Below, piece after piece: positions 1 through 9,326 of a DNA stretch of 64,000 bases. The notes beneath the pieces were generated by a model, which was given only the letters and a program-made list of their open reading frames with translations, was not told where the DNA came from and ran no database searches. Within the stretch, counting starts at the first letter, position 1; each line of letters opens with the position of its first letter. The translations under genes and the position numbers were made by a program. The DNA comes from Nocardia higoensis NBRC 100133. Its GTDB lineage: Bacteria > Actinomycetota > Actinomycetes > Mycobacteriales > Mycobacteriaceae. Where the stretch lies: assembly GCF_000308595.1 (NCBI RefSeq), contig NZ_BAGA01000073.1:57915-121914 (forward strand), in the 5' to 3' direction.

Positions 1-388
1 CCATGTTGACGTTGCTCGCGCCCGCGGCGAGCTGCTGCTCGAGATTGACCGGCGGCACCACGAACGGGCCGATCGCGGCGGGGGTGAGGTCGACCAGCAT
101 CTTGCCGTAGGGGGCGAGCGCGGCGGCATTGGCCTCGTGGGCCTTGGCGGAGGTGGCGTCGAAGACGATGTCGATGTCGTCGAATCCGTCGAGGGCGATC
201 AGCCCCTGCACGCCCTCGGCGGTGGTCGGCACCTTCAGCCGGGCCGCGCGGGCCAGGCCGTCGGAGGCCGGATCGATGCCGACCATCGCGCCCATTTCCA
301 GGACGTCGGAATTGCGGATCACCTTGATCATCAGGTCGGTGCCGATATTGCCCGAGCCGATGATCGCGACCTTGGTCTTGCGGGTCAT
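1..388 (-). CDS. mhpF: Acetaldehyde dehydrogenase (acylating), N-terminal part
   Basis: Converts the acetaldehyde released at the end of meta-cleavage to acetyl-CoA using NAD and CoA. Only the first 129 residues are in the window; the gene runs off the left edge. The protein starts [13 protein letters not shown], a Rossmann fold with the GSGNIG dinucleotide motif near residue 11, followed by TSATAHEANA, typical of the MhpF/BphJ family. The catalytic cysteine lies in this family's more central part, and was not traced here. The ATG directly abuts the stop codon of mhpD (389-391), so translation is probably coupled. It is the last mhp gene visible; the aldolase mhpE expected with it must lie further left. 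Confidence 0.9.
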   Translation of the reverse strand, partial: MTRKTKVAIIGSGNIGTDLMIKVIRNSDVLEMGAMVGIDPASDGLARAARLKVPTTAEGVQGLIALDGFDDIDIVFDATSAKAHEANAAALAPYGKMLVDLTPAAIGPFVVPPVNLEQQLAAGASNVNM

Positions 389-1198
389 CTAGTTGTCCTT
401 CGAGAATCGCGCGGTAACGGTGCCGAGCGTGCTGAGCTCGGCCCGGACGACGGTGCCGGGCGGGGTGGGAGCCATCGGGCCGAGCGCGCCGGAGAGCACC
501 ACCTGCCCGGCGCGCAGCGGCTGCCCGTACTCGCGGGCGGTGCGCGCGAGCCAGGCCAGCGCGGTGAGCGGATCACCGAGGCAGGCCGCGCCGTCGCCGC
601 TGGAGACCAGCTCGTCGTCGGCGAACATGCGCATCCGCACCTCGCGTGGCTCCACCTCGTTCAACGTCAGCCACTTCTCGCCGAGCACGTACAGACCGGA
701 GGAGGCGTTGTCGGCCACGGTGTCGGTGATGGTGATGTCCCACCCGGCGATGCGGGAGTCGACGATCTCGAGGGCGGCGACGACGCCGGAGACGGCCGCA
801 CGCACCTGTGCCGGATCCAGATCGCCGTCGGCGAGATCGGCGCCGAGCTCGAAGGCGATCTCCGCCTCGGCCTTCGGCTGCAGCAGCCGCGAGCTGGGCA
901 CCTCGTAGAGCGCCGAGACGTCCATGTCGGCGAACAGCACGCCGAAATCGGGCTGGTCCACGCCGAGCTGTTGCTGCACGGCGGGGGAGGTGAGGCCGAT
1001 CTTGCGGCCGGTAACGGTGGCGCCGTCGGCAATGCGCGCCTCGATCAGCCGCTGCTGGACCGCGTAGGCCGCGGCGATGTCGGTCGTGCCGAGCAGGTCG
1101 CGCACCGGCGCGCACGGTGTGTGCTCGGCGAAGGCGCGCTCGAGCCGCTGCGCCGCGGTCGTGACGGTGGCCGGGGGCACGGAGATGTGTGTGGTCAT
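389..1198 (-). CDS. mhpD: 2-oxopent-4-enoate hydratase
   Basis: Hydrates 2-hydroxypenta-2,4-dienoate to 4-hydroxy-2-oxovalerate, the step after MhpC. The protein is 269 residues, the usual size of the MhpD/fumarylacetoacetate-hydrolase-like fold. Family features visible are TGRKIGLTS near residue 64, the acidic metal-site segment AEAEIAFEL, EIVDSRI, and a C-terminal GALGPMAPTPPG. The open frame extends upstream to 1438, but that extra part is arginine-rich antisense of mhpB. The ATG at 1198 overlaps the mhpB stop as ATGA, which decides the start and implies translational coupling. Confidence 0.93.
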   Translation of the reverse strand: MTTHISVPPATVTTAAQRLERAFAEHTPCAPVRDLLGTTDIAAAYAVQQRLIEARIADGATVTGRKIGLTSPAVQQQLGVDQPDFGVLFADMDVSALYEVPSSRLLQPKAEAEIAFELGADLADGDLDPAQVRAAVSGVVAALEIVDSRIAGWDITITDTVADNASSGLYVLGEKWLTLNEVEPREVRMRMFADDELVSSGDGAACLGDPLTALAWLARTAREYGQPLRAGQVVLSGALGPMAPTPPGTVVRAELSTLGTVTARFSKDN

Positions 1199-2142
1199 TG
1201 TTCCCGTCGCAATGTCGCGGTGGTGACACCGAATCCGGCGATGTATTCCTTGATGGGGCGGTAGAACTCGTAGTCGACGCGGTACTCGCCGCAGGCGCGC
1301 AGCGCGGAGTAGGCCGCGACCCAGGTCCTGACCTCGTGGGAGGAATGCCCGGCGTCGGCGTCCATGCCGTCGGCGGTGTAGGCGTCGAAGTCCTCGACCC
1401 GGCCCGACCGGCACACGTCCAGGAACGCCCGGTCCCATTCCGGATTCAGGTCCATGATGTCGGCCTCGCCCGCGGCGAAGGCGATCGCGGTCCTGGTGGT
1501 GTTCTCCTCCCGCGCGGCGCGCGCCTCCGGGCTGGGATTGCGTCCGGCGGTGAGGAATTCGCGCTGGGCGTCGGTGGCGGTGTCCAGCCGGGGGACCGGT
1601 GGATCGTGTGACAGGCCGCCGGAGCCGAGGAACAGCACGCGCTGATCGGTGTCGCGGAAGAAGCTGCCGACGGCCGCACCGAAGGCGCGGATCCGCGACA
1701 TCGCGACGAACGGCCTGGCCACGGAGTTGACGAAGACCGGGACCACCGGTTTGGCCGCCACATCGCCGTAGATGATCTCCATCGGCTGCACCGCGCCGTG
1801 ATCGACCTGCATCCGCCGCGAGATGGCGACATCGACGCCACGGTCGATCACATACTGCGCCAACGCTTCCGAGACGGCGTAGGGCACGTTCAGCTCACCG
1901 GCGAACGAGCCGTAGTCGCCGATGCCGTGGGCGGCCAGGCCGATGCAGTACGGCGGCATCAGGTCGTAGAAGAACCCGTTGTAGTGATCGGGCCCGAAGT
2001 TGACGACGATGTCCGGATCGAAGTCGCGGACGAACGCCCGCACCTGCTCGAAGGCCGCGTCGACGGCGGCGACCACCTCCGCCGGCGGGTGGGTGCGCCC
2101 GAGCAGCGGGCTGTGCGACATGCACACCAGCGCCTGTGTCAT
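1195..2142 (-). CDS. mhpB: 2,3-dihydroxyphenylpropionate/2,3-dihydroxycinnamate 1,2-dioxygenase
   Basis: Type III (LigB-fold) extradiol ring-cleavage dioxygenase that opens the catechol ring of 2,3-dihydroxyphenylpropionate with Fe(II) and O2. It has 315 residues, as in E. coli MhpB. Likely metal and catalytic histidines are in MSHSPLL (residues 8-14), the FGPDHYNGFF segment, VDHGAVQPME and GSGGLSHDPP. The C-terminal EFYRPIKEYI is also typical of MhpB. Twenty-eight bases separate it from mhpC, and four overlap mhpD, within one minus-strand operon. Confidence 0.95.
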   Translation of the reverse strand: MTQALVCMSHSPLLGRTHPPAEVVAAVDAAFEQVRAFVRDFDPDIVVNFGPDHYNGFFYDLMPPYCIGLAAHGIGDYGSFAGELNVPYAVSEALAQYVIDRGVDVAISRRMQVDHGAVQPMEIIYGDVAAKPVVPVFVNSVARPFVAMSRIRAFGAAVGSFFRDTDQRVLFLGSGGLSHDPPVPRLDTATDAQREFLTAGRNPSPEARAAREENTTRTAIAFAAGEADIMDLNPEWDRAFLDVCRSGRVEDFDAYTADGMDADAGHSSHEVRTWVAAYSALRACGEYRVDYEFYRPIKEYIAGFGVTTATLRREQ

Positions 2143-2170
2143 GGCCGGAGTCCTTTCTTCGGCGCCGCGC

Positions 2171-3031
2171 TCAGCGGGAGACGCCGTGCGAGACGAGGAA
2201 GCGCGTCACGATGTCGTTGAAGTCGTCGGCCCGCTCCACCTGCGACCAGTGCCCGCACCGGCTGAAGATGTGCGCGTCGGCGCCGGGGATCACATTGAGC
2301 AGCTCCCAGGTGCGCGACACCGGGATGACCGCGTCCTGGACGCCGTGGATCAGCAGCACCGGCAGCTCGAGTCGGGCGAGCACGTCGAAGTCCAGCGGCA
2401 ACTCGGTGCGGTCGCGATCGCGCGCGGCGACCACCTCGGCGAGCCGGTCGCTCGCGGTGTCGTTGAGCGCCGCCTGATAGCGCAGCTCCACCAGCTCGTC
2501 GGTGACCAGCGACTTGTCGACCACGAACAGCTCGAGGGTCTTGCGGATGCCTTCCGGCGTCAGCGTCGGGTTCGAGTGCCCGGCCAACGCGCCGGTCAGC
2601 TTCGCGCCGCCGGTGCCCATCGAGACGATGCCGAGCAGCCGCTCCGGGAAGTCGATGGCGAACTGGAAAGCCAGCCAGCCGCCGAGCGAGTTGCCCACGA
2701 TCCAGGTCTTCTCGATACCGAGGGCATCGAGCACCCGCACCGCGTGCCCGACCCACTCCTTGATGCCGTACGCGGTGCCCTCGGCGACGACGGTCTGGCC
2801 GTAGCCGATGGAGTCGATGGCGATACAGCGGGCGTTCTCGCCGAGGGCGGGCAGGTTCAGCCACCAGTTGGCGGCCGCGGTGACGCCGGTTCCCGAGCCG
2901 TGCAGGAACAGCACGGGGGTGCCCGTACCGAGCTCGTGGTAATGGGTGAGTTCGCCGGGTGCGGTCTCGACCCACTTGTCCTCGAGGCCGAAGAAGTCGT
3001 CGGTCGTGTACGCGGGAATGGCGGTGGTCAT
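2171..3031 (-). CDS. mhpC: 2-hydroxy-6-oxonona-2,4-dienedioate hydrolase (alpha/beta hydrolase)
   Basis: Cleaves the C-C bond of the ring-fission product made by MhpB, releasing succinate or fumarate and 2-hydroxypentadienoate. The 286-residue protein has the alpha/beta-hydrolase oxyanion motif LHGSGTGV, the nucleophile elbow GNSLGGW, the acid in HGVQDAVIP and the catalytic histidine in RCGHWSQVE. The start at 3031 (MTTAIPAYTT) was chosen because the frame upstream is antisense of mhpA and carries no homology. Twenty bases separate it from mhpA. Confidence 0.93.
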   Translation of the reverse strand: MTTAIPAYTTDDFFGLEDKWVETAPGELTHYHELGTGTPVLFLHGSGTGVTAAANWWLNLPALGENARCIAIDSIGYGQTVVAEGTAYGIKEWVGHAVRVLDALGIEKTWIVGNSLGGWLAFQFAIDFPERLLGIVSMGTGGAKLTGALAGHSNPTLTPEGIRKTLELFVVDKSLVTDELVELRYQAALNDTASDRLAEVVAARDRDRTELPLDFDVLARLELPVLLIHGVQDAVIPVSRTWELLNVIPGADAHIFSRCGHWSQVERADDFNDIVTRFLVSHGVSR

Positions 3032-3051
3032 GATGTGCGGGCTCCTGGTGG

Positions 3052-4782
3052 TCAGTGACGGGCGGCGAGCGGTTCGGACGCGGTGATCGCGTCGGCGGGT
3101 TTCCCGGTGAAGGCCATCGACCGGAGGATGGCGTCGAGGGTCTCCGGCGCGTGCTGGGTCAGGCATGCGCCCGCCACGAATCGGTCGGGCCGCACGAAGA
3201 CCAGCGGGGTCGGCCGGTCGTCGAACCATTTCTTCACCCGGCCGGTGTGGTCGCCGAGCACCAGCACGTCCGGGTCCATGTACTTCTCCGCCCAGGCGCG
3301 CTGGGTCTCGGGCACCACCGCCACCAGCCGGGCGCCCAGGGCCCTGAGCTTGTCCAGCGACTCCGCGGGCAGCACGTCCTTGGGGCTGTTGCCCCACACG
3401 ATGACCGACCACCAGTTGCCGATGGCGTCGTCGAGCAGCACATTCGCCACCGCGGCGGTGTTCACGCGCGGCTGCGGGAACTGCACGCCCACGGGGGAGA
3501 CCCTGGTGTTGGCGGTCCGCACCGGCACCAGCGTGCCGGTGAGTTCGGCACGGGCGCGGCCGGATTCGCGCGTCGTCGGATCGGCGAGTACGCCTTCGGT
3601 GTAGCGCGGCATCGGCTTGAACCGCATCTCCGCGAAGTAGCTCTTCACCTGTGGGAACAGGTTGAGCACCGAGGTGGCGGCGTCGCGGGCGATCGCGGCC
3701 ACCGGATTGGTGATCTTGATGAACTTGCCGAAGGTCAGCGAGAGGTCGACCATCGCCTTGGCGTGATCCCTGCGCTCGGTGGTGTAGGTGTCCAGCAGCG
3801 CGTCGTCGGCTTGGCCCGACAGCACGGCCGCCAGTTTCCAGCCGAGGTTCGTCGCGTCGCGCATGCCGGAGTTCCAGCCCTGGCCCATCCAGACCGGCAT
3901 GAGGTGTGCGGCATCGCCGGCGACCAGTTGACGTCCCCTGCGGAAGTTCGACGCGACCCGGCCGTGGTGGGTGAACACCCGTCGGCGGATCACCTGCAGA
4001 TCGGACGGGTTCGGCACGTGGTCGGCGAGCAGTCGGTCCACGAAGGCCTGCTCGGTGACCTGCTCCTCGCTCTCGCCCTCACGCAGCATGAACTCCCAGC
4101 GGCGCACCGCGTGCGGCAGGCCGATCGAGACATAGGGCCGCTTCGGGTCCGCGCCGAGGAACACATTGGGGGTGCCGAGCGGATCGTTGGCCACGTCCAC
4201 GACCAGCCAACGGGTCGGCGGCGACTCGCCGTCGAAGTTCACGCCGAGCCGCTTGCGCGTCGGCGACTTGCCGCCCTCACAGCCCACGAGGTAGCGCGCC
4301 TGGAAGCGACGCTCCTCGACCTGCCCGTCGTCACCGGTGACCAGCGCGATCGCGGTGACGGAACCGGAATCCTCGACGACATCCTCGACCCGGTGCCCGA
4401 ACAACACCTGCACATTGGGGAATCGGGCCAGGCCCTCGTACAGCGCCCGGTCGACCTCCGGCTGGATGAACGCGTGCTTGCGCGCCCAGCCGAACTCGTC
4501 GGTCTGCGGATCGTTGACCAGCACGACCTTGCCCGCGCCGTTGACCAGCCGCATGATGTGCTGTGGGCTGGTGTGCGGGCGCACCGCGTCCACCAGCCCG
4601 ACGGTCTGGATGGTGCGGAACGACTCGTCGTCGAGCCCGACGCCGCGCGGATAGTCGATGAGCCGGTCCATGGCCTCCAGTACGGTGACCGACCGGCCGT
4701 AGCCGCCCAGGATGTTCGCCAGCATCAGACCGGTGGGCCCCGCGCCGACGATGACGACTTCGCTCGCGAAGGTGCTGTTCAT
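3052..4782 (-). CDS. mhpA: 3-(3-hydroxyphenyl)propionate hydroxylase (FAD monooxygenase)
   Basis: First enzyme of the pathway: hydroxylates 3-(3-hydroxyphenyl)propionate to the catechol with FAD, NAD(P)H and O2. The 576-residue class A flavoprotein shows the FAD-binding GAGPTG near the N terminus, a DG-type motif in the form VGCEGGKSPTRKRLG (Glu where Asp is usual), and the GD motif VAGDAAHLMPVWMGQG. The start at 4782 (MNSTF) is preferred over an in-frame ATG at 4797: GGAG lies nine bases before it, while the upstream ATG has no ribosome-binding site. It leads the operon, with 156 bases to the photolyase gene. No regulator of the MhpR type lies next to it in the window. Confidence 0.94.
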   Translation of the reverse strand: MNSTFASEVVIVGAGPTGLMLANILGGYGRSVTVLEAMDRLIDYPRGVGLDDESFRTIQTVGLVDAVRPHTSPQHIMRLVNGAGKVVLVNDPQTDEFGWARKHAFIQPEVDRALYEGLARFPNVQVLFGHRVEDVVEDSGSVTAIALVTGDDGQVEERRFQARYLVGCEGGKSPTRKRLGVNFDGESPPTRWLVVDVANDPLGTPNVFLGADPKRPYVSIGLPHAVRRWEFMLREGESEEQVTEQAFVDRLLADHVPNPSDLQVIRRRVFTHHGRVASNFRRGRQLVAGDAAHLMPVWMGQGWNSGMRDATNLGWKLAAVLSGQADDALLDTYTTERRDHAKAMVDLSLTFGKFIKITNPVAAIARDAATSVLNLFPQVKSYFAEMRFKPMPRYTEGVLADPTTRESGRARAELTGTLVPVRTANTRVSPVGVQFPQPRVNTAAVANVLLDDAIGNWWSVIVWGNSPKDVLPAESLDKLRALGARLVAVVPETQRAWAEKYMDPDVLVLGDHTGRVKKWFDDRPTPLVFVRPDRFVAGACLTQHAPETLDAILRSMAFTGKPADAITASEPLAARH

Positions 4783-4938
4783 GGACTGTGTCTCCATGGC
4801 GGCTATCCGACCCGGTCGCGTACCCCCAGGTCAATCGCCCCTTCTCGCGGGTCGGAAAACGCCTGGGAAGGTTCCCGGCCTCCGGCAATGTCGTCTTCGT
4901 TCCGGTGGCCCGAGTGGAGTGGACGGCATGCTCGCGCG

Positions 4939-6300
4939 TCACACCCGTTGCCGGGCCGCGTGGAATTCCCGCGCGGCCTGTTCGTGGTCGACGATCCGGG
5001 CCGGGTAGCCGGTCGCGACGTCGGAGTCCGGCCGCCAGGGAGTGTGGATGGCGCTGCCCCGGAGATGAGCGAGTTCGGGGATCCAGCGGCGGACGTACGC
5101 ACCGTCCGGGTCGTAGCGCTCGGCCTGCCGGAGCGGGTTGAGGACCCGGTTCGGCCTGGTGTCGGCTCCGGTGCCCGCCACCCACTGCCAGTTCAGCTGG
5201 TTGTTGGCGATGTCGCCGTCGATCAGATGGTTCAGGAAGTGCTGTGCGCCCTGACGCCAGTCCAGGTAGAGAGTCTTGGTCAGGAAGCTCGCGGTGATCA
5301 GCCTGGCGCGGTTGTGCATCCAGCCCTGCGCGGCGAGTTGGCGCATGCCCGCGTCGACGATCGGGTAGCCGGTACGGCCCTCGCGCCAGGCGCTCAGCAG
5401 TGCGGTGTCGGCGCTCCAGCGATCGTGGCGGGGTCGGTAGTCGCGATGGGCGATCTGCGGACGCGCTGCCAGCATCTGATGGTGGAAGTCACGCCAGGCC
5501 AGCTGGCGGACGAAGGCGGCGCCACCGGGTGTCGAGGTATCGGACCGGTATACCAGCTCGGCGGCGGAGACGCAGCCGAAGTGCAGGTACGGCGAGAGCC
5601 GGGATGTCGCGTCGGCCGCGAGGTCGTCGTTGCGATCGGCGTAGGCGTCGATTCCGTCGGCGAACCAGTTCTTCGCCGTCTTGCGCCCGGCGGATTCGCC
5701 GCCCGGCGCCAGGTCCGGTCCGGCGGTGCCCGTCGTGAGATCCGACGCCGCCGGAAGCGGTTCCACACCGACCCCGGGCGGGAGCCGCAGGTGTCTCGGC
5801 GCGCCGAGAGGAGCGCGCACCCGGATCTGCGACCAGCGGCGGTGGTAGGGGGTGAAGACGGCGAAGTGGTCCTTGCCGCCGCTGGGAACGACGCGGCCGG
5901 GCGCGAGGACGGTGATGCTGCCCGAGTGCACCTCGAGGTGACAATCCAACCGGGCCAGTTCTTCGCGCAGCCGGTCTTCACGGCGACGGCTGTAGCCGCT
6001 GACGTCCTCGGCGATGTGGACCTCGTCGACCGAATACCGCTCGACCAGCCGGCACACCTCGCGCACGGTGTCGCCGCGCCGCAACACGAGCCGGCCGCCC
6101 GCTCGCCGCAAACCCTCGTCCAGGTCGGCCAGCGCCTCGGTCAGAAATGTCGCCTTGTTCGGCGTCAGGTAGCCGGTGGCGCAGATGGCCTCGTCCACGA
6201 CGAAGACCGGCAACACCTCGGCCGCTTTCGCAGCAGCCACCAGCGCCGGATTGTCGCGGACTCGCAGGTCACGCGTGAACAGTGCCATCGCGACCGTCAT
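4939..6300 (-). CDS. phr: Deoxyribodipyrimidine photo-lyase
   Basis: Repairs UV-induced cyclobutane pyrimidine dimers using blue light and FADH-. The 453-residue protein has the N-terminal Rossmann antenna-binding domain (starting ALFTRDLRVRDNPAL) and the C-terminal FAD domain with TSRLSPYLHFG, RQLAWRDFHHQML, the DAGMRQLAAQGWMHNR stretch, and the GDIANNQLNWQWVAGTG segment conserved in CPD photolyases. It sits 96 bases behind the SDR-DUF2867 gene on the same strand, so the two may be co-transcribed. A distance of 156 bases separates it from the mhp operon, which is functionally unrelated. Confidence 0.95.
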   Translation of the reverse strand: MTVAMALFTRDLRVRDNPALVAAAKAAEVLPVFVVDEAICATGYLTPNKATFLTEALADLDEGLRRAGGRLVLRRGDTVREVCRLVERYSVDEVHIAEDVSGYSRRREDRLREELARLDCHLEVHSGSITVLAPGRVVPSGGKDHFAVFTPYHRRWSQIRVRAPLGAPRHLRLPPGVGVEPLPAASDLTTGTAGPDLAPGGESAGRKTAKNWFADGIDAYADRNDDLAADATSRLSPYLHFGCVSAAELVYRSDTSTPGGAAFVRQLAWRDFHHQMLAARPQIAHRDYRPRHDRWSADTALLSAWREGRTGYPIVDAGMRQLAAQGWMHNRARLITASFLTKTLYLDWRQGAQHFLNHLIDGDIANNQLNWQWVAGTGADTRPNRVLNPLRQAERYDPDGAYVRRWIPELAHLRGSAIHTPWRPDSDVATGYPARIVDHEQAAREFHAARQRV

Positions 6301-6396
6301 GGGCCACCGGCCTCCCGTCCTCGTTCGTCGTGTGCGCGTGACCCTCGGCCACCCGCGGGGGGCGCGGATGCCCCGGCCCGCCCCGGTCGTCGGTGC

Positions 6397-7914
6397 TCAG
6401 CGGTCGCCGGACCCCTTGCGAGTTCCGACGAGATCGTCGTCCTCGGCCAAGTCGATCGGTGTCCCGCTCTCGGCGGTTCCGATGATGTTCCTGACCATGC
6501 CGCCGAACACGATGCCATGGAAGGGTGTGATCACCTTCCAGTAGAGGTGCCCGGCCAGACCGCGCGGCTGGAAGATGGCTCGCTGCCAGTAGCGCGACCC
6601 CCCGCCGGGTTCCGGCTCGACGCCCAGTTCCAGCCACGCGAGTCCGGGCACCTTCATCTCGGCGCGCAGACGCAGCAGCCGCGGGCGGTCGATGCGCTCG
6701 ACCCGCCACCAGTCGAGCGCTTCGCCCGCGTGCAGGCGGCGCGGATGCTTGCGCCCGCGGCGCAGCCCCACGCCGCCGGTCAGCCGATCGATCCAGCCGC
6801 GGAACGACCAGGCCAGCGGGAACGAATACCAGCCGTTCTCCCCGCCGATCGATTCGATGACCGCCCACAGGGTTTCGGGGCTCGCGGAGGTGCGCCGCTC
6901 CCGGACGTCCTCGTAGAGCGATCCGCCGGACCAGTCCGGATCGCTGGGCAGCGGGTCCGAGGGCGCACCGCCGATGCTCGCATCCGACCATCGGGTCGGC
7001 ACCTGGGCGTTGCGGATCCGGGTGAGCGCGAGTTCGACGGCTTCCTCGAAGCGGGTCGCGCCGCCTTCCGGCTCGGGTATGTAGATGTTGATGTCGCGGT
7101 CGCCGCAGACCACCTCGTGCACCAGCGATTCGATGAGCGGGATCGCCAGCGCGCGCGGCACCGGGGTGACCACATTGACCCACTGGGCGGACAGCCACGG
7201 CGTGAGCATCGGAACGGGTAGCACCATCCGTCTCGGCAGGCCCGCCACCGTCGCGAACTTCCGCATCATCGACAGATAGGTCAGCACATCGGGTCCGCCG
7301 ATGTCGAACGCGCGATTGACCTCGGCGGGCAGGTCGGCCGCGTGCACCAGGTAGTACAGGACGTCGCGCACGGCGATGGGCTGGATCCGGTTGTGCACCC
7401 AGCGCGGGGTGATCATCGCGGGTAGCCGCTCGGACAGGTAGCGCAGCATTTCGAAGCTGGCCGAACCGGAGCCGATGATGACCGCCGCGCGCAGTTCCGC
7501 CGTGGGCACTCCCGATTCCCGGAAGATCTCCCCGACCTCGGCGCGCGAGGCCAGATGCCGCGACAACGGGGTCTGTTGAGGGACGATGCCGCCCAGATAG
7601 ACGATGCGCCGCACCCCGGCCGCCCGGGCCGCCGCCGCGACGATCCGCGCGGCGCGCTGATCGATATGGGTGAAGTCGCGTTGCGTCAGCGAGTGGACGA
7701 GATAGTAGACGACCTCCTGATCGGCCACGGCGGCCCGCACATCGTCCTCGGAGGTGACATCGCCACGCACCACCTCGACTCGGGCCAGCCACGGGACCTC
7801 GGCCAGCTTGTCCGGCGTCCGTGCCACCACGCGGACCTGGTGACCGGCCTCGACCAACTCCGGCACCAGGCGTCCGCCGATGTAACCGGTGGCTCCGAAA
7901 ACTACACACCGCAT
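6397..7914 (-). CDS. SDR-family NAD(P)-binding protein with C-terminal DUF2867
   Basis: An atypical NAD(P)-binding protein of 505 residues. Residues 1-300 form an NmrA/extended-SDR domain: MRCVVFGATGYIGGRL carries the dinucleotide motif, followed by VRVVARTPDKL and RIVYLGGI. The second half matches the DUF2867 domain (SLYEDVRERRTSASP through GRSRYWQRAIFQP-like sequence, ending PFHGIVFGGM). Substrate unknown. An in-frame upstream ATG at 8031 was rejected because AAGGA lies about 11 bases before the ATG at 7914 and the extra 39 residues look non-coding. Next to photolyase and a divergent lipocalin, it fits a light or oxidative stress cluster seen in other bacteria (inference). Confidence 0.85.
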   Translation of the reverse strand: MRCVVFGATGYIGGRLVPELVEAGHQVRVVARTPDKLAEVPWLARVEVVRGDVTSEDDVRAAVADQEVVYYLVHSLTQRDFTHIDQRAARIVAAAARAAGVRRIVYLGGIVPQQTPLSRHLASRAEVGEIFRESGVPTAELRAAVIIGSGSASFEMLRYLSERLPAMITPRWVHNRIQPIAVRDVLYYLVHAADLPAEVNRAFDIGGPDVLTYLSMMRKFATVAGLPRRMVLPVPMLTPWLSAQWVNVVTPVPRALAIPLIESLVHEVVCGDRDINIYIPEPEGGATRFEEAVELALTRIRNAQVPTRWSDASIGGAPSDPLPSDPDWSGGSLYEDVRERRTSASPETLWAVIESIGGENGWYSFPLAWSFRGWIDRLTGGVGLRRGRKHPRRLHAGEALDWWRVERIDRPRLLRLRAEMKVPGLAWLELGVEPEPGGGSRYWQRAIFQPRGLAGHLYWKVITPFHGIVFGGMVRNIIGTAESGTPIDLAEDDDLVGTRKGSGDR

Positions 7915-8158
7915 ATTCGTCCCCGTCCTTCTGTCTGCTGGGCACTTGCCGAGAGCTGGTGGGTACCGCCTGCGACGGCTCCGCACCACGGGTACCCATG
8001 CGGTCGTGCGCGAACATCGAGGATTCGGCACGGCGCGTGCGGCGCCATTTCGCGTCGATCACGCGTATTATCCGTCAGATTGTCTTTGCGCTGGAGCCGA
8101 CCGGCCGGAGAGCATTTTTTCGCGGCAGAGAACCGATTCGATTCGCGAGGAGCCACGA

Positions 8159-8794
8159 GTGAGCTCATTGTTCGGTAGAGACGCACGAAAGATCCGCAGA
8201 ACCGGCCGGGCGATCGCCGCGCTCGCGGCCGCGCTGGCCTCGGCCACGGCACTGGGCTCCGCGGCGCCCGCCGGTGCGCAATGGCAGCCCCTGGCGCCGG
8301 TCCCCAGCCTGGACGTGCAGCGCTACCTGGGGGATTGGAACCAGGTAGCGGCTGTTCCGCAGCCGTTCAACATCGACTGCGCCCGCGATACCACCGCCAA
8401 TTACCAATTGGTGGACGCGAACAACATTCGTGTCGAGAACGGCTGCACCACCTGGTCCGGTGGCAGGAACGGCATCGTCGGCAATGCCCGGGTCGTCGAT
8501 CCGGCCACCAATGCGCAGTTGCACGTCAGTTTTCCGGGAGTGCCGTTCCAGGATTCCCCGGACGGCCCGCCGAATTACATCGTCACGTTCCTGGCCGAGG
8601 ATTACTCGTGGGCGCTCGTCGGCGATCCGGTGCGATTCAGCGGATTCGTGCTGTCCCGCTCGCCGGTCGTCGACGCGGCGCGCTGGCAGGAGATCCGCTC
8701 GGTGGTTGCCGAGCGCGGATACAACCCCTGTTTGCTGCTGACCTCGCCCACCCCGGGCGGCGCGACGGACATCCGTCCGCTCTGCCTGATGTAG
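8159..8794 (+). CDS. Secreted lipocalin-family protein (Blc-like)
   Basis: A 211-residue protein with an N-terminal signal peptide (RKIRRTGRAIAALAAALAS, then small residues to AAPAGAQ), so exported. The mature part is a lipocalin: YLGDWNQVAAVPQPF near residue 58 is the GxW signature, followed by DCARDTTANYQL and the strand YSWALVGDPVRFSGFVLSRS, as in bacterial Blc. Such proteins bind lipids or other hydrophobic ligands at the membrane. The GTG at 8159 is chosen because GAGGAG lies eight bases before it; the open frame further upstream has no support. It is divergent from the SDR gene across 244 bases. Confidence 0.85.
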   Translation: MSSLFGRDARKIRRTGRAIAALAAALASATALGSAAPAGAQWQPLAPVPSLDVQRYLGDWNQVAAVPQPFNIDCARDTTANYQLVDANNIRVENGCTTWSGGRNGIVGNARVVDPATNAQLHVSFPGVPFQDSPDGPPNYIVTFLAEDYSWALVGDPVRFSGFVLSRSPVVDAARWQEIRSVVAERGYNPCLLLTSPTPGGATDIRPLCLM

Positions 8795-8845
8795 TCCGCG
8801 CCGGGGGGCGCGCGAACGGCGATCGCTGCCGGGGGTGCCGCTGGA

Positions 8846-9229
8846 TCAGGGGTGCGGTTCGGCAGGTTCCGCCGCCATGTCTTCTTCCGGCGAACCGACG
8901 CCGTCGAGGCGCGCTTGCAGCCGGTCGCACCGGGCGGTCAGGTCGGCGTTGGCGTCCTCGAGTTCGAGGATGCGCGCGATCGCGGTCAGGTTCATGCCCT
9001 GCTGGTTCAGGGTGGTGATGCGGGTGAGTCGGGCCAGGTCCGCGGCGCTGTAGCAGCGGGTCCCGCCCGCGCTGCGGGCCGGCGTGATGAGCCCGCGCGC
9101 CTCGTACAGGCGCAGGGTCTGCACCCCGAGTCCGCAGAGTTCGGCGGCCACCGATATCGCATAGACCGGCTTCCCCGCCGCGGGTGTCGTCACAGCGGCG
9201 TTGTCGGCGTTGTGATGGGGGTCGGGCAT
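8846..9229 (-). CDS. MerR-family regulator, HspR-like
   Basis: A 127-residue DNA-binding repressor candidate. Residues 20-90 are a MerR winged helix: VYAISVAAELCGLGVQTLRLYE is followed by RGLITPARSAGGTRCYSAADLARL. The order and wording resemble HspR repressors of heat-shock genes more than metal sensors, and no metal-binding cysteine cluster is seen at the C terminus. A short coiled coil (ILELEDANADLTARCDRLQ) follows and the tail is acidic. The ATG at 9229 has AGGAG six bases upstream. It faces the remnant of an hsp20 gene and a perfect 24-bp palindrome, its likely operator. Confidence 0.85.
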   Translation of the reverse strand: MPDPHHNADNAAVTTPAAGKPVYAISVAAELCGLGVQTLRLYEARGLITPARSAGGTRCYSAADLARLTRITTLNQQGMNLTAIARILELEDANADLTARCDRLQARLDGVGSPEEDMAAEPAEPHP

Positions 9230-9326
9230 GAGGCACTCCTCGGAAGTCCCTGTGTCGATGCGGATCCATTGTGATGGTCTCGTGTCGAAGAGTCCTTGCG
9301 GGATCGCATGTTCCGGTGGTAGAAAA

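Noticed and set aside
3055..7221. A rightward open frame of nearly 1,400 codons opposite mhpA and the photolyase
   Set aside because: Arg/His/Gly-rich translation with no recognisable domains; antisense of clearly identified genes in high-GC DNA.
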